64,000 nucleotides of DNA from Chryseolinea lacunae (GTDB lineage: Bacteria > Bacteroidota > Bacteroidia > Cytophagales > Cyclobacteriaceae): the NCBI RefSeq assembly GCF_016735595.1, contig NZ_JAERRB010000017.1, positions 1-64,000 on the forward strand, read 5' to 3'. Under the pieces are notes generated by a model that was not told where the DNA came from, searched no databases, and saw only the letters and a program-made list of their open reading frames with translations. Numbering within the stretch: position 1 is the first letter of the stretch; each line of letters starts with the position of its first letter. The translations under genes and the position numbers were made by a program. Positions 17,470-26,358 of the stretch are shown here, piece after piece.

Positions 17470-18291
17470 ATGAGCAAGATTACCACAAAAGACGGAACCG
17501 AAATCTATTACAAGGATTGGGGCACCGGACAACCCATTGTGTTTCACCACGGCTGGCCCCTGTCGGGCGATGATTGGGATGCACAGATGATGTTCTTCCT
17601 GAACAAAGGCTTTCGCGTTATTGCACACGACCGTCGCGGACACGGCCGTTCGAGCCAGACTGCCCAAGGAAACGACATGGACACCTACGCAGCCGATGTG
17701 GCTGAACTCGCCACGGCACTCGATTTGAAAAACGCCATCCACGTGGGGCACTCCACCGGCGGCGGCGAAGTGATTCGCTATGTTGCGAAATACGGACAAG
17801 GCCGCGTGGCAAAGGCTGTGCTGGTTAGCGCCGTCACGCCCCTTATGGTTCAAACAAAAGACAATCCCGACGGCATCCCCTTGTCGGTGTTCGATGGCAT
17901 TCGCGAAGGCACGGCCACACAACGCCCCCAGTTCTTCCAGGATTTCACCATGGCGTTCTATGGTTTTAATCGCGAAGGCGCAAAAATATCGCAAGGCATT
18001 CGCGACAACTGGTGGCGCCAGGGAATGATGGGCGGAATAAAGGCTCACTACGATTGCATCAAGGCATTCTCTGAAACCGACTTCACCGAAGACCTCAAGA
18101 GTGTGCAAGTGCCGGTGCTGGTTATGCACGGCGAAGACGATCAAATAGTTCCGTTCGCACTCACGGCCCTGAAGGCAGTGAAGCTGTTGAAAAACGGTTC
18201 GCTCATTTCATATCCCGGCTTCCCTCACGGCATGCCTACCACCGAAGCTGCCAAAATAAACGCCGACCTGTTGGCGTTCATCAAAGCGTAG
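17470..18291 (+). CDS. Alpha/beta hydrolase, non-haem chloroperoxidase / arylesterase type
   Basis: The protein has 273 residues, the usual length of the family. It shows the oxyanion HHGWPLSGDDWD segment, HDRRGHGRSSQ, the nucleophile elbow GHSTGGGE (Ser near residue 97), the acid in VLVMHGEDDQIVPF, and the catalytic His in YPGFPHGMPTT near the end. These cofactor-free esterases can also perhydrolyse acids to give peracids. There is no signal peptide, so it is cytosolic. The gene is monocistronic with its own terminator. Confidence 0.93.
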   Translation: MSKITTKDGTEIYYKDWGTGQPIVFHHGWPLSGDDWDAQMMFFLNKGFRVIAHDRRGHGRSSQTAQGNDMDTYAADVAELATALDLKNAIHVGHSTGGGEVIRYVAKYGQGRVAKAVLVSAVTPLMVQTKDNPDGIPLSVFDGIREGTATQRPQFFQDFTMAFYGFNREGAKISQGIRDNWWRQGMMGGIKAHYDCIKAFSETDFTEDLKSVQVPVLVMHGEDDQIVPFALTALKAVKLLKNGSLISYPGFPHGMPTTEAAKINADLLAFIKA

Positions 18292-18330
18292 GTAACGAAG
18301 CAGAAGATCAAAATCCGATCTATAAAACAA

Positions 18331-18366
18331 AAGCTGTCAGCATTTTTATGTTGACAGCTTTTTTTA
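18331..18366 (+). terminator. Rho-independent terminator
   Basis: AAGCTGTCA (18331-18339) pairs with TGACAGCTT (18352-18360), followed by TTTTT. It lies about 40 bp after the chloroperoxidase-like gene. Confidence 0.85.
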
Positions 18367-18386
18367 TGTGCTTCGGTGTGCCGTCG

Positions 18387-18593
18387 CTATTCATCTTTAT
18401 ATTCAAGCAAATCGCCCGGCTGGCAATCGAGTGCTTTGCAGACGGCTTCCAGGGTGCTGAAGCGGATGGCTTTGGCTTTGCCGGTTTTGAGGATCGACAG
18501 GTTGGCGAGGGTGAGGTCCACTTTTTCGGACAGCTCGTTCAACGACATCTTCCGCCGGGCCATCATCACATCAAGGTTCACGATAATGGGCAT
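18387..18593 (-). CDS. XRE/Cro-type small HTH regulator (YozG-like)
   Basis: The protein has 68 residues, almost all of it one helix-turn-helix domain (MMARRKMSLNELSEKVDLTLANLSILKTGKAKAIRFSTLEAVCKALDCQPGDLLEY). This short Cro-like type is regularly encoded directly behind DUF2975 membrane proteins, as here with a gap of 5 bp. It probably regulates its own operon. Confidence 0.9.
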   Translation of the reverse strand: MPIIVNLDVMMARRKMSLNELSEKVDLTLANLSILKTGKAKAIRFSTLEAVCKALDCQPGDLLEYKDE

Positions 18594-18598
18594 ACGGG

Positions 18599-19129
18599 TT
18601 ATATGGTTAGGTCGTTTTCGGATTGAATCTCCACCCCGCGCTTGAACACCTGTGAGATCACAAACACGAGCGCCGCCATAAACAGAAAATCTCCTGAGGG
18701 AACGCCGTGATAATCATCGCCCGTTGTTTTCGAAAGCCAATGTGCCTGCGCGCCACTGAGCATGGCCACAATCCACGCACTCAACAAAAGGTGACTTATC
18801 CGCTCCAGCATCTGCGCCACGTCGGTGGTGAAGGGATTGACCATGTTGATCTTCGACAAGATCCGGATCACATAATACCACACATAGGCTTTCATCACCG
18901 CCAGCGCAATGAGAAAGGAAACCGACATGGTGTTATACCAGAGACTCATGTTCCGGTCGCTGTTCAGGTTGAATCCCTTATATAAATTCTTCGCGCCGTC
19001 GGGGTTTATACAGCTTATCACATAGGAGAGCAAAAGGGCTCCCGCTTCCACTAAAAAGCCGACGAAGGCGATCCAGGCCAGCACATAGAGGGCCGTTAAG
19101 ATGTGTTCTGTTCTACTTTTTGTTTTCAT
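18599..19129 (-). CDS. DUF2975 family membrane protein
   Basis: The open frame runs to 19252, but the family start is the ATG at 19129 (MKTKSRTEHILTALYVLAW), giving 176 residues. Four membrane helices are visible at about 12-38, 66-92, 112-133 and 148-166. The loop GFNLNSDRNMSLWYNT and the segment ILSKINMVNPFTTDVAQMLERIS are typical of DUF2975. Function is unknown; it is paired with the HTH gene that follows. Confidence 0.88.
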   Translation of the reverse strand: MKTKSRTEHILTALYVLAWIAFVGFLVEAGALLLSYVISCINPDGAKNLYKGFNLNSDRNMSLWYNTMSVSFLIALAVMKAYVWYYVIRILSKINMVNPFTTDVAQMLERISHLLLSAWIVAMLSGAQAHWLSKTTGDDYHGVPSGDFLFMAALVFVISQVFKRGVEIQSENDLTI

Positions 19130-19324
19130 AGTATTATTCGCTTTTTGATAAATATGTATCAAATAACAATGTTTATTTATTGATAAACAATAAACAAATG
19201 AAATACTTTTTGAAGCGCCTTTTCTGTGGTTAAATCCCAATCGACGTAACATAGTCTTTTGAAAACGGCCTTATAAACAAAGTAAATCGGTCTTTAAAAC
19301 AAAGTCGAAAAGTTGTGACCCCGC

Positions 19325-19332
19325 TACTTTTG
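19325..19332 (+). promoter_or_regulatory. Putative -7 promoter element for the SDR gene
   Basis: TACTTTTG matches TAnnTTTG and lies 23 bp before the ATG. A -33 TTG at the right distance is not clear. Confidence 0.35.
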
Positions 19333-19354
19333 ACTCAACAAAACCAAACACAAA

Positions 19355-20371
19355 ATGGAACTCATCAAACAAAACACAACACAGAAATCCATCGCATCAG
19401 GATTTCATACATCGTCCACCACCACCGACGTGATTAACGGCATAGACCTCACCGGCAAGATCGCGATTGTTACCGGCGGCTATGCGGGCATTGGATTGGA
19501 AACCACCAAGACGCTGACTTCGGCTGGAGCCACGGTGATTGTGCCGGCCCGCAACACCGCGAAGGCCATGAAAAATCTCGCCGGCATCCGAAACGTGGAA
19601 GTAGAAGTTCTGGACCTGATGAACCCAAAATCTATCGATGCTTTTGCCAAAACATTCCTGGCATCACAACGTCCGTTGTATCTGCTCATCAACAACGCGG
19701 GCATCATGTGGGTGCCGCTCACACGCGACGCGCGCGGCTATGAATCACAACTTGCCACCAACCACCTGGGCCATTTTCAACTGACGGCACGGCTGTGGCC
19801 CGCGTTGAAAAAAGCCAACGGCGCACGGGTTGTCAATGTCTCTTCCTTCGGCCACCAGATGGCTCCATTCAATTTCGACGATCCTAATTTTCTTCACCGC
19901 GACTATGAAACACTGCAAGGCTATGGTCAATCGAAAACCGCCAACAATCTCTTCACGGTAGAACTTGACAACCGCGGAAAAGAAGTGAACATCAGGTCTT
20001 TCGCTGTGCACCCCGGTTCTGTAAATGGCACGGACCTCGGACGTGTTGCGCCCATGGAACTGTTTCAGCAAATGGGCACACACGATGCCAACGGAAATAT
20101 TTTTGAAAGCGTGGCCGCCACACTAAAGACCATTCCCCAGGGTGCGGCAACATCGGTGTGGTGTGCCACCAGTCCAGACCTCAACGACATGGGCGGTGTA
20201 TACTGCGAAAATTGCGACGTGGCCGATGTGGACAACGGAAGCATCGAACACAAATATGACGACCCCGCCAGCCTTCGCGGCGTGCGCCCCTACTCGATCG
20301 ATGCAGAGAGCGCAGCCAAACTCTGGACACTAAGCGAAGAGATGACGGGCGTGTTGTTCCCTGCTGTTTAA
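19355..20371 (+). CDS. SDR family oxidoreductase
   Basis: The protein has 338 residues. The classical NAD(P)-binding motif TGGYAGIGLETT lies at about 40-51, NNAG at about 110 (LLINNAGIMWVP), and the catalytic Ser and YxxxK in VNVSSFGHQMAP and YGQSKTANN. Family relatives are retinol-dehydrogenase or WW-domain-oxidoreductase-like SDRs. There is no signal peptide. It is followed by an AraC gene on the same strand, which may control it. Confidence 0.92.
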   Translation: MELIKQNTTQKSIASGFHTSSTTTDVINGIDLTGKIAIVTGGYAGIGLETTKTLTSAGATVIVPARNTAKAMKNLAGIRNVEVEVLDLMNPKSIDAFAKTFLASQRPLYLLINNAGIMWVPLTRDARGYESQLATNHLGHFQLTARLWPALKKANGARVVNVSSFGHQMAPFNFDDPNFLHRDYETLQGYGQSKTANNLFTVELDNRGKEVNIRSFAVHPGSVNGTDLGRVAPMELFQQMGTHDANGNIFESVAATLKTIPQGAATSVWCATSPDLNDMGGVYCENCDVADVDNGSIEHKYDDPASLRGVRPYSIDAESAAKLWTLSEEMTGVLFPAV

Positions 20372-20392
20372 GAACGAGAAATGCCGGTTAAC

Positions 20393-20425
20393 AAATCAAC
20401 CCACCGGCTAGCATTGGGTTGATTT
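20393..20425. repeat. Perfect 10-bp inverted repeat between SDR and AraC genes
   Basis: AAATCAACCC (20393-20402) and GGGTTGATTT (20416-20425) are perfect complements with a 13-nt loop, followed by GATTTTCTG. It could end the SDR transcript or serve as an operator, since a weak TTG/TAATTTTA promoter (20414-20416, 20435-20442) overlaps it. Confidence 0.5.
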
Positions 20426-20455
20426 GATTTTCTGTAATTTTATCATTCCAAAACA

Positions 20456-21307
20456 ATGGAACACAAAACACTCTACATAAGTCCCGACATCAAGCTTTCG
20501 CAGTATGAAGCCAGCCTGTTCAAAACAGAAGTGGTCTTTGAACATCACATGCTGGTGTGGTTCATGCAGGGCGAAGCGAAAATTGTGCAGACCGACGCCA
20601 CCTATAGTTTTGGTGCAGGCGACATCTTCCTGATTCCACGCAACCAACTGGCCACGATCATCATCAACTCAAAAAATGGCAACGCCCACAAGTCGGTGGT
20701 GATGCACTTAACAACAGAAAGGTTAAAGGCGTACTACGCACGTCATGGTGCAGTTGCAGAAAATAAGGCAAAGGTGCAGAGCAGCAAACTGCAACACGTG
20801 CGCAGCTTCAGCCACCATCCTTTGCTGGAAAGTTGTCTCGCGTCGCTCATCCCCTATTTCGATCTGAAGGATTTGCCGGACAACATCGCGACGTTGAAAA
20901 TTGAAGAGGCCATCACCATTCTGCGAACCATCGACAGCGCGATGGACGGCTTGCTGGCCAACTTCGCGGACCCGGGCAAGATCAACCTGGCCGAATTCAT
21001 GGAGAAGAACTATATGTTTAACATGTCCATGGAAAAATTCGGCTACATGACCGGCCGAAGCCTCACCACCTTCAAGCGGGACTTCAAAAAAATATTCGAC
21101 ACCACGCCCCAGAAATGGCTCACACAAAAACGTTTGGAGCTGGCCCACTATCAACTGGCCAACAGCCGCAAACCGGTTGACGTGTTTGTGGAAGCTGGCT
21201 TCGAAAACCTTTCGCATTTCTCGTATGCCTTCAAAAAACATTTCGGTTACACACCCACCGACCTTACGGAGAACGGCAAGACCAGTCACCACACTTCCGG
21301 CAACTGA
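20456..21307 (+). CDS. AraC family transcriptional regulator
   Basis: The protein has 283 residues. The N-terminal cupin (VFEHHMLVWFMQGEAKIVQTDATYSFGAGDIFLIPRNQ) is followed by a C-terminal pair of HTH motifs (SMEKFGYMTGRSLTTFKRDFKKIFDTTPQKWL and PVDVFVEAGFENLSHFSYAFKKHFGYTPTDL). It is probably the regulator of the SDR gene directly upstream. Confidence 0.93.
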   Translation: MEHKTLYISPDIKLSQYEASLFKTEVVFEHHMLVWFMQGEAKIVQTDATYSFGAGDIFLIPRNQLATIIINSKNGNAHKSVVMHLTTERLKAYYARHGAVAENKAKVQSSKLQHVRSFSHHPLLESCLASLIPYFDLKDLPDNIATLKIEEAITILRTIDSAMDGLLANFADPGKINLAEFMEKNYMFNMSMEKFGYMTGRSLTTFKRDFKKIFDTTPQKWLTQKRLELAHYQLANSRKPVDVFVEAGFENLSHFSYAFKKHFGYTPTDLTENGKTSHHTSGN

Positions 21308-21347
21308 CAATCAAGAATGTTATAGAGGCTGCGGCCTGTAGTACTGT

Positions 21348-24300
21348 TCACTTCTTTTGAAACATCAACAACGGACCGTTGTTCTGCGTAACAACGAAGA
21401 TCTCTCCGGCGCGTTGTTTCACACCTTCCAGGTGTCGGGCATCATACTCCACCCAAAACCCGCTTTGTTCGGACGGCATAGGTTTAAAGGTTCCTTTTCC
21501 ATCGCCCAGCAAAATCGCTCCCACACCCGCGTCGTGTTGCCCCTCCACGGGTTCTGTGGTGAAATCATTTCCCACCAGCAACAGGTCGTCGTGGCCATCC
21601 TGATTGATGTCGCGCACCAGAATATCTTTTATTGGCGCACGCTGTGCAAGGGCTGGTAAAGGTCGGATGTTAAATTCGCCGTGGCCCAGGTTTTCGACGA
21701 TCACGCTTTGTTGTTGATAGGCGTGCACGGTCAGTTGCACCTTGTCTTTCACCGGGGCCATGGCTTCGGTGAGCGTGGCCTTTGCATAGGCATCAAAGGT
21801 TTGATATTTCTTTTTATACAGCGGCACTTGCCGGCCCAGGTCGAACCATGACGACACGGGATATTCAATTCCTTTGTCGTAGTAAGCCGGAATGGCGTCC
21901 CAGCGGTTGTTGTTGTCCAGATCGCCGCCGTAGATGGAGAAGGGTTGTTCTTTGGTGAAACGATAGCGCGAGTTGAGGCCGACATTTCCCACCACAAAAT
22001 CAACATCGCCGTCGTGGTCGATGTCGGTGGCGGCAAGCGTGTTCCAAAGTCCGTTGGAATGTTCCAGCGCTGCCGGTTTCATTTGGTTCAGCGTTCCTTT
22101 GTCGTTTTTGAATATCGTGATGGGCATGTATTCGCCCACCAGCACCAGGTCGTGCCAACCGTCGCCATCAATGTCGGCCCACAGGGCATCCGTTACCATG
22201 CCCACGGTTTGCAGACCGGCGGCGAGGCGGTTGGTGTCATCGGTAAATTTTCCGTTGGTGTTGGTGAGCAGATAGCTCACACCGGGTTTCGGAAACTCCA
22301 GGGGAATGAGGCGGCCTGCGCGGAAAAGATCGAGGTCGCCGTCTTTATCAAAGTCGAACGGAACCACGCACGATCCACTGTGACGCATCGCGGGAAGCCG
22401 TGTGGTGTCGGGTGTGAACTTGCCTTTGCCGTTGTTTAGCAGGAGCCGGTCTTGCAGGTATGGAGAGTTGTCGTAGTGTTCGTTGGAGCCACTCACGATG
22501 TAGAGATCCTGGTCGCCATCGTGGTCGGCGTCGAAGAATGTTGCGCCGGTGTCTTCCTCATTTTTTTTATCCTGACCTATGGAACTTACCTTGAACGTGC
22601 CATTGGCCTGCTGAAGAAAAAGATTGCCGGTGTATTGATAGGATCCGCCCACAAAAAAATCATCAAGCCCATCCTTGTTCACATCTGCCACGGCAAGGCA
22701 TGGACCTTGTTGCGACAGCTTGTGTGGCAGCAAGGGCTCCACGTCATAGTCCATATAAAACTTCTCCTGCTCACGGTGCGCCCCGATCATGGCACTGTCC
22801 ACGCGGTGCAATATCGAAGACTTCTGTTTTATGCTGTGCAGTTTTTCAGTTCCGCTATCAGCATAGCTTAAGGTTATGGTTCTATCGGCCTTCACGTTTC
22901 GCATCACCTGGCTTTTTCCATCGGGCCAAATGATCTGAAGCGAATCGACCACCGTGTTTTTTCCCAAACCAAAATGCAAGCCATAGTCAAGCGACGATTG
23001 ATAGCCGCGCGTCACACTCATGTGCTGGCGTTGAAGCTCGCCGTTGGCGTAGAGTGTTATGTCGCTGCCCAGGCCCTTGGTGTTCTGCTGGTTTCCGTTC
23101 AGGATCACTTTCAGATAGTGTGCGTTGCCGATCGTGTTTTGAAAAATGAAAGCGGGCTCATTGATGTTGTTCACCACAATGTCAAGGTCGCCATCCAGAT
23201 CCAGGTCACCCAGCGATGCGCCGTTGGAGAGTGAAGGGTGTGCGCCAAGCCATGCGGCAGACAAATCTTCGAACGCGTTGTCGCCGGCATTTCTGAACAT
23301 GTAGTTGCGCATTAGTTTAGACGGCATCTTCTTCGCGCCTTCGCGCATGCCGCGGTCGGTTTCGGCTGGTGTGGCCTGCGTGGCCGTTTGATTGTTGTGG
23401 ATAATGAAGTCCATGTCGGTGATGTCGCGCAGATAGCCGTTGGTGATAAAGAGGTCTTTGCGACCGTCCTGGTCAAAGTCGGCGAAAAGTGGCGCCCAGC
23501 TCCAGTCGGTGCTGTGCACACCGGCTTGCTGGCCGATCTCGGCAAACACGGGCGTGTGGGTGTTGTCGAAGCCCAGGTTCACCTGCAGCACGTTGCGCAT
23601 ATACTGGGGGTGGTAGCCTGCGCGTGTCATGGCTTCAAACGTGTTGGGGTTGGCGGGGCCGGCCATCTTCTTGCGGCCTATGGCGGCGGCGGGCAGCATG
23701 TCCACCACCATCACGTCGGCCAGGCCGTCGTTGTTGAAGTCGCTCACATCGTTACCCATCGAAAACTGGCTGTGGTGTTTAAAATATTTTCGCGCCGACT
23801 CCGTGAAGGTGCCGTCGTGGTTGTTCACATAGAGGTGATCGTTGGCCAAAAAATCGTTCGACACCAGGATGTCTTCCCATCCATCGTCGTTCAAATCGTT
23901 GATAGCCACACCCAGGCCAAAGCCTTCGTGCAAAATGCCCGCGCTGGCCGAAACATCCACAAATTTTCCATTGTCATTCCGCAGCAACTTGTCTACCGAC
24001 GGTCCCTTACCATTGTCGACCACGGGTGTCACTTTGTTTGGGTTGCGAATGGTGTTTGTGCTGGTCAGCAAATAAACGTCGAGGTCGCCATCCTTATCAT
24101 AATCAAAAAAAGCAGCCTGGTTGGTATAGGTTGTGTCGGCCAATCCCCACGCCGCAGCGTCTTCGCGAAACTTGAGATTGCCTTCATTGATGTAGAGCTG
24201 ATTGATGCGTTTTGCGGCCGGATAGTTTCCCGACTTGCAAACATAAATATCCAGAAGACCGTCGGCGTTGATGTCGACCATGGTCACGCCGGTGCTCCAG

Positions 24301-24653
24301 CCTCGCTTGCGAATGCCTGCCGTGCTGGTCACGTCTTCAAATTTCAGATTGCCTTTGTTCACATACAGCCTATCGCCCACGCGGTTGCCGGTGAAATAGA
24401 GGTCGGGCAGCGAATCGTTGTTGATGTCGCCTATGGCCACGCCACCGCCGTTGTAGACATAATAAAAGTCAACAATGTTAAATGTGTCGTCTTCGGCAAT
24501 GGTGTTGGTGAACGACACGCCCGAGTGGCCCGGCTCCACCAGCGTGAACAACGCAGGGGGCACTGCAGGTTTGGGTTGGCAGCCGGCCAAAGAAAGAAGC
24601 AAGGCTAAAAAAAACAGGGGTTGTGGCAACGTGCGTGCCCAAGCTTTTGTCAT
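21348..24653 (-). CDS. VCBS/FG-GAP repeat lipoprotein with ASPIC-UnbV domain
   Basis: The protein has 1101 residues. The lipobox is LSLAGC, so it is anchored in the outer membrane. Many calcium-binding FG-GAP/VCBS repeats of the form D-x-N-x-D-G-x-x-D run through the protein (DINNDSLPDLYFTGN, DFDQDGRKDLFI, DIDGDGWHDLVLVGE), giving one or two beta-propellers. An ASPIC/UnbV domain is in the middle (KGLGSDITLYANGE, HFGLGKNTVVDSLQIIWPDGK). Such proteins recur beside SusC/SusD pairs in Cytophagales and may act as an extra surface glycan-binding part; that is inference. It is the third gene of the susC-susD unit, 83 bp after susD, with a hairpin between. Confidence 0.92.
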   Translation of the reverse strand: MTKAWARTLPQPLFFLALLLSLAGCQPKPAVPPALFTLVEPGHSGVSFTNTIAEDDTFNIVDFYYVYNGGGVAIGDINNDSLPDLYFTGNRVGDRLYVNKGNLKFEDVTSTAGIRKRGWSTGVTMVDINADGLLDIYVCKSGNYPAAKRINQLYINEGNLKFREDAAAWGLADTTYTNQAAFFDYDKDGDLDVYLLTSTNTIRNPNKVTPVVDNGKGPSVDKLLRNDNGKFVDVSASAGILHEGFGLGVAINDLNDDGWEDILVSNDFLANDHLYVNNHDGTFTESARKYFKHHSQFSMGNDVSDFNNDGLADVMVVDMLPAAAIGRKKMAGPANPNTFEAMTRAGYHPQYMRNVLQVNLGFDNTHTPVFAEIGQQAGVHSTDWSWAPLFADFDQDGRKDLFITNGYLRDITDMDFIIHNNQTATQATPAETDRGMREGAKKMPSKLMRNYMFRNAGDNAFEDLSAAWLGAHPSLSNGASLGDLDLDGDLDIVVNNINEPAFIFQNTIGNAHYLKVILNGNQQNTKGLGSDITLYANGELQRQHMSVTRGYQSSLDYGLHFGLGKNTVVDSLQIIWPDGKSQVMRNVKADRTITLSYADSGTEKLHSIKQKSSILHRVDSAMIGAHREQEKFYMDYDVEPLLPHKLSQQGPCLAVADVNKDGLDDFFVGGSYQYTGNLFLQQANGTFKVSSIGQDKKNEEDTGATFFDADHDGDQDLYIVSGSNEHYDNSPYLQDRLLLNNGKGKFTPDTTRLPAMRHSGSCVVPFDFDKDGDLDLFRAGRLIPLEFPKPGVSYLLTNTNGKFTDDTNRLAAGLQTVGMVTDALWADIDGDGWHDLVLVGEYMPITIFKNDKGTLNQMKPAALEHSNGLWNTLAATDIDHDGDVDFVVGNVGLNSRYRFTKEQPFSIYGGDLDNNNRWDAIPAYYDKGIEYPVSSWFDLGRQVPLYKKKYQTFDAYAKATLTEAMAPVKDKVQLTVHAYQQQSVIVENLGHGEFNIRPLPALAQRAPIKDILVRDINQDGHDDLLLVGNDFTTEPVEGQHDAGVGAILLGDGKGTFKPMPSEQSGFWVEYDARHLEGVKQRAGEIFVVTQNNGPLLMFQKK

Positions 24654-24671
24654 GGCGATAAAGATCAGGAA

Positions 24672-24706
24672 TTAAAAACAAAAGGGCCAGCCAAAAATGG
24701 CCGGCC
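24672..24706 (-). terminator. Intra-operon hairpin between susD and the VCBS gene
   Basis: GGCCAGCC (24685-24692) pairs with GGCCGGCC (24699-24706) with one G-U or mismatch. On the minus strand the stem is followed by CTTTTGTTTTT. It looks like a partial terminator that would lower expression of the VCBS gene relative to susCD. Confidence 0.55.
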
Positions 24707-24736
24707 TCAGTTGTTTGGGTTATTTGTGCGATGGGT

Positions 24737-26335
24737 TTATTTCCACTGCGGATTTTGTGTCACATTCTTGTTGCCGAGAATTTCCTTCAACGGAATGGGT
24801 AACACATAATCTTTTGCCTTGGGTGTGCGGCCTACGTTATAGAGCGCAGAAAAATGTTTGATGTAGTCACCGAGATAGTCGGGGGTTCCGCCAAACGTGC
24901 TCTTGCGTCGCAGCTCAGGATAGAGCACTTGCTCAAACACAAACTCCTGCATGCGTTCGTTCACGATAGCATCGCGCATGGCATCTTTGCCCAACGCACC
25001 CACAGGATCCAGTCCCGCGCGGTCGCGCACGGCATTGATACCCGTTGTGGCGTCGCCGGTCTGGCTTTCGTTGCAGGCTTCGGAGTGACCCAGAAACACA
25101 TCGGCAAGACGGAAGTAGATGGTGTTTCTTTCGGTGGTGGTATACGAACCTCCTGCACGAATCTCTGTGAGTTTGCCCGACCATGCTTTTCCGAAGATCA
25201 ACTCTGCCGGATTGTTAGGGTCTGCATTGGGATCAACAATGCCGCCAAAGCGCGACAAGTTATAGGGCGCAGTCTTGCTCCAATGAACAATGGGATATTG
25301 ACCTGCGCTGTTCTTCTTAGTGCGGGCCGTGGGATACGACTCCACAAATGTTCCGGCAATGCGCTTGTCGGCATCGTCGTAGGCTGCTCTGAAATCCTGT
25401 GTGGCACTGAGCCAGCTCCAGCCCGCACCGCCGTCGTCGGTAGGCAGATCTTCGGGGTTGAAGTGGGCTGAGTGGTTGCTGTATTCGTTGGCGTTGGCTT
25501 TGGCCGACACCTGTCCTTCAAAAATCCGTTCGCCCATGTTTTCGTGGTCGGTGTCGAAGTTGTAGCTGAAGTCATCAAACAGGGTCAGGCCGCTGTTGTC
25601 GATGATGTCTTCGGCTGTGGCTTTGGCTTCGGGCCATTTCTGATCCCACAGTTGAGTTTTCATCAACAAAGTTTTTGCTGCCCACTTGTTGGCACGACCC
25701 AGGTCAGCTCCGGTATATGCCTCGGGCAACACGGCAATGGCCGCAGCGCAGTCTGCATAGATCTGATCGATGATGGCGCGCGTGCCGCCGCTGTTCGACG
25801 CGAGGTCGCTCAGGTCCTTTGTTCCTTTTATGGTGAGCGGTGCGTTGTCGAAATAGCTCAGCAGTCCGTAGTAATAAAACGCTCTCAGAAAATACGCTTC
25901 ACCTTTCAGGCGTGCAATGAGGGCGGTGTTGGGAGGATCTACAAGCTGATCGGCCACGGCCAGAATTTCGTTGGCGCGGTTGATCGACCGGTAGCTTTGG
26001 CCCCAGTAGGCTTCAATCACATCATCTTGTCCGGTCACGTTGCCCAGGTTGTATTGCAGGGGTTGTTTTTCCCAACCCACCTGAAAGCCTACCAGACATT
26101 CGAACACATACCGATTGTAGTAGTAGTTGAACCAGTCCGAGTTGCCCATGGTGAGGTCGTCGTAGATGGCGTTCACACCAAGCTTCAATTCGTTGGCCGA
26201 CTTGTAGAAACTATTGGGACCGATATAGTCCGGCGTCTCGTTCAGGTCCGAGCAGCTCACGCCCACCATCAGCAGTGCAGACATGATCCAGAAAAGGAGA
26301 TTTTTTCTAACTATTTTTTTCATTGTCATTTTCAT
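24737..26335 (-). CDS. SusD/RagB family nutrient-binding outer-membrane lipoprotein
   Basis: The protein has 532 residues. The lipobox GVSC is followed by SDLNETPDYIGPNSFYKSANELKLGVNAIYDDL, the standard SusD start. TPR-like helices carry the RANEIL and YFLRAFYYYGLL segments, and the protein ends in the C-terminal LPIPLKEILGNKNVTQNP motif. It caps the SusC pore and binds oligosaccharide at the cell surface. Translation may start at an internal Met four or five codons in (MKKIVRKN). It is 23 bp from susC; with the GH36 and GH2 genes nearby, a galactoside ligand is likely. Confidence 0.96.
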   Translation of the reverse strand: MKMTMKKIVRKNLLFWIMSALLMVGVSCSDLNETPDYIGPNSFYKSANELKLGVNAIYDDLTMGNSDWFNYYYNRYVFECLVGFQVGWEKQPLQYNLGNVTGQDDVIEAYWGQSYRSINRANEILAVADQLVDPPNTALIARLKGEAYFLRAFYYYGLLSYFDNAPLTIKGTKDLSDLASNSGGTRAIIDQIYADCAAAIAVLPEAYTGADLGRANKWAAKTLLMKTQLWDQKWPEAKATAEDIIDNSGLTLFDDFSYNFDTDHENMGERIFEGQVSAKANANEYSNHSAHFNPEDLPTDDGGAGWSWLSATQDFRAAYDDADKRIAGTFVESYPTARTKKNSAGQYPIVHWSKTAPYNLSRFGGIVDPNADPNNPAELIFGKAWSGKLTEIRAGGSYTTTERNTIYFRLADVFLGHSEACNESQTGDATTGINAVRDRAGLDPVGALGKDAMRDAIVNERMQEFVFEQVLYPELRRKSTFGGTPDYLGDYIKHFSALYNVGRTPKAKDYVLPIPLKEILGNKNVTQNPQWK

Positions 26336-26358
26336 TTAAAGTTGTTCACTACCCTTTC

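Noticed and set aside
23388-24608. 406-codon plus-strand frame opposite the VCBS gene
   Set aside because: It is an antisense shadow of Asp/Gly/Asn-rich repeats, valine-rich and without any recognisable domain; the minus-strand gene has clear domains throughout.
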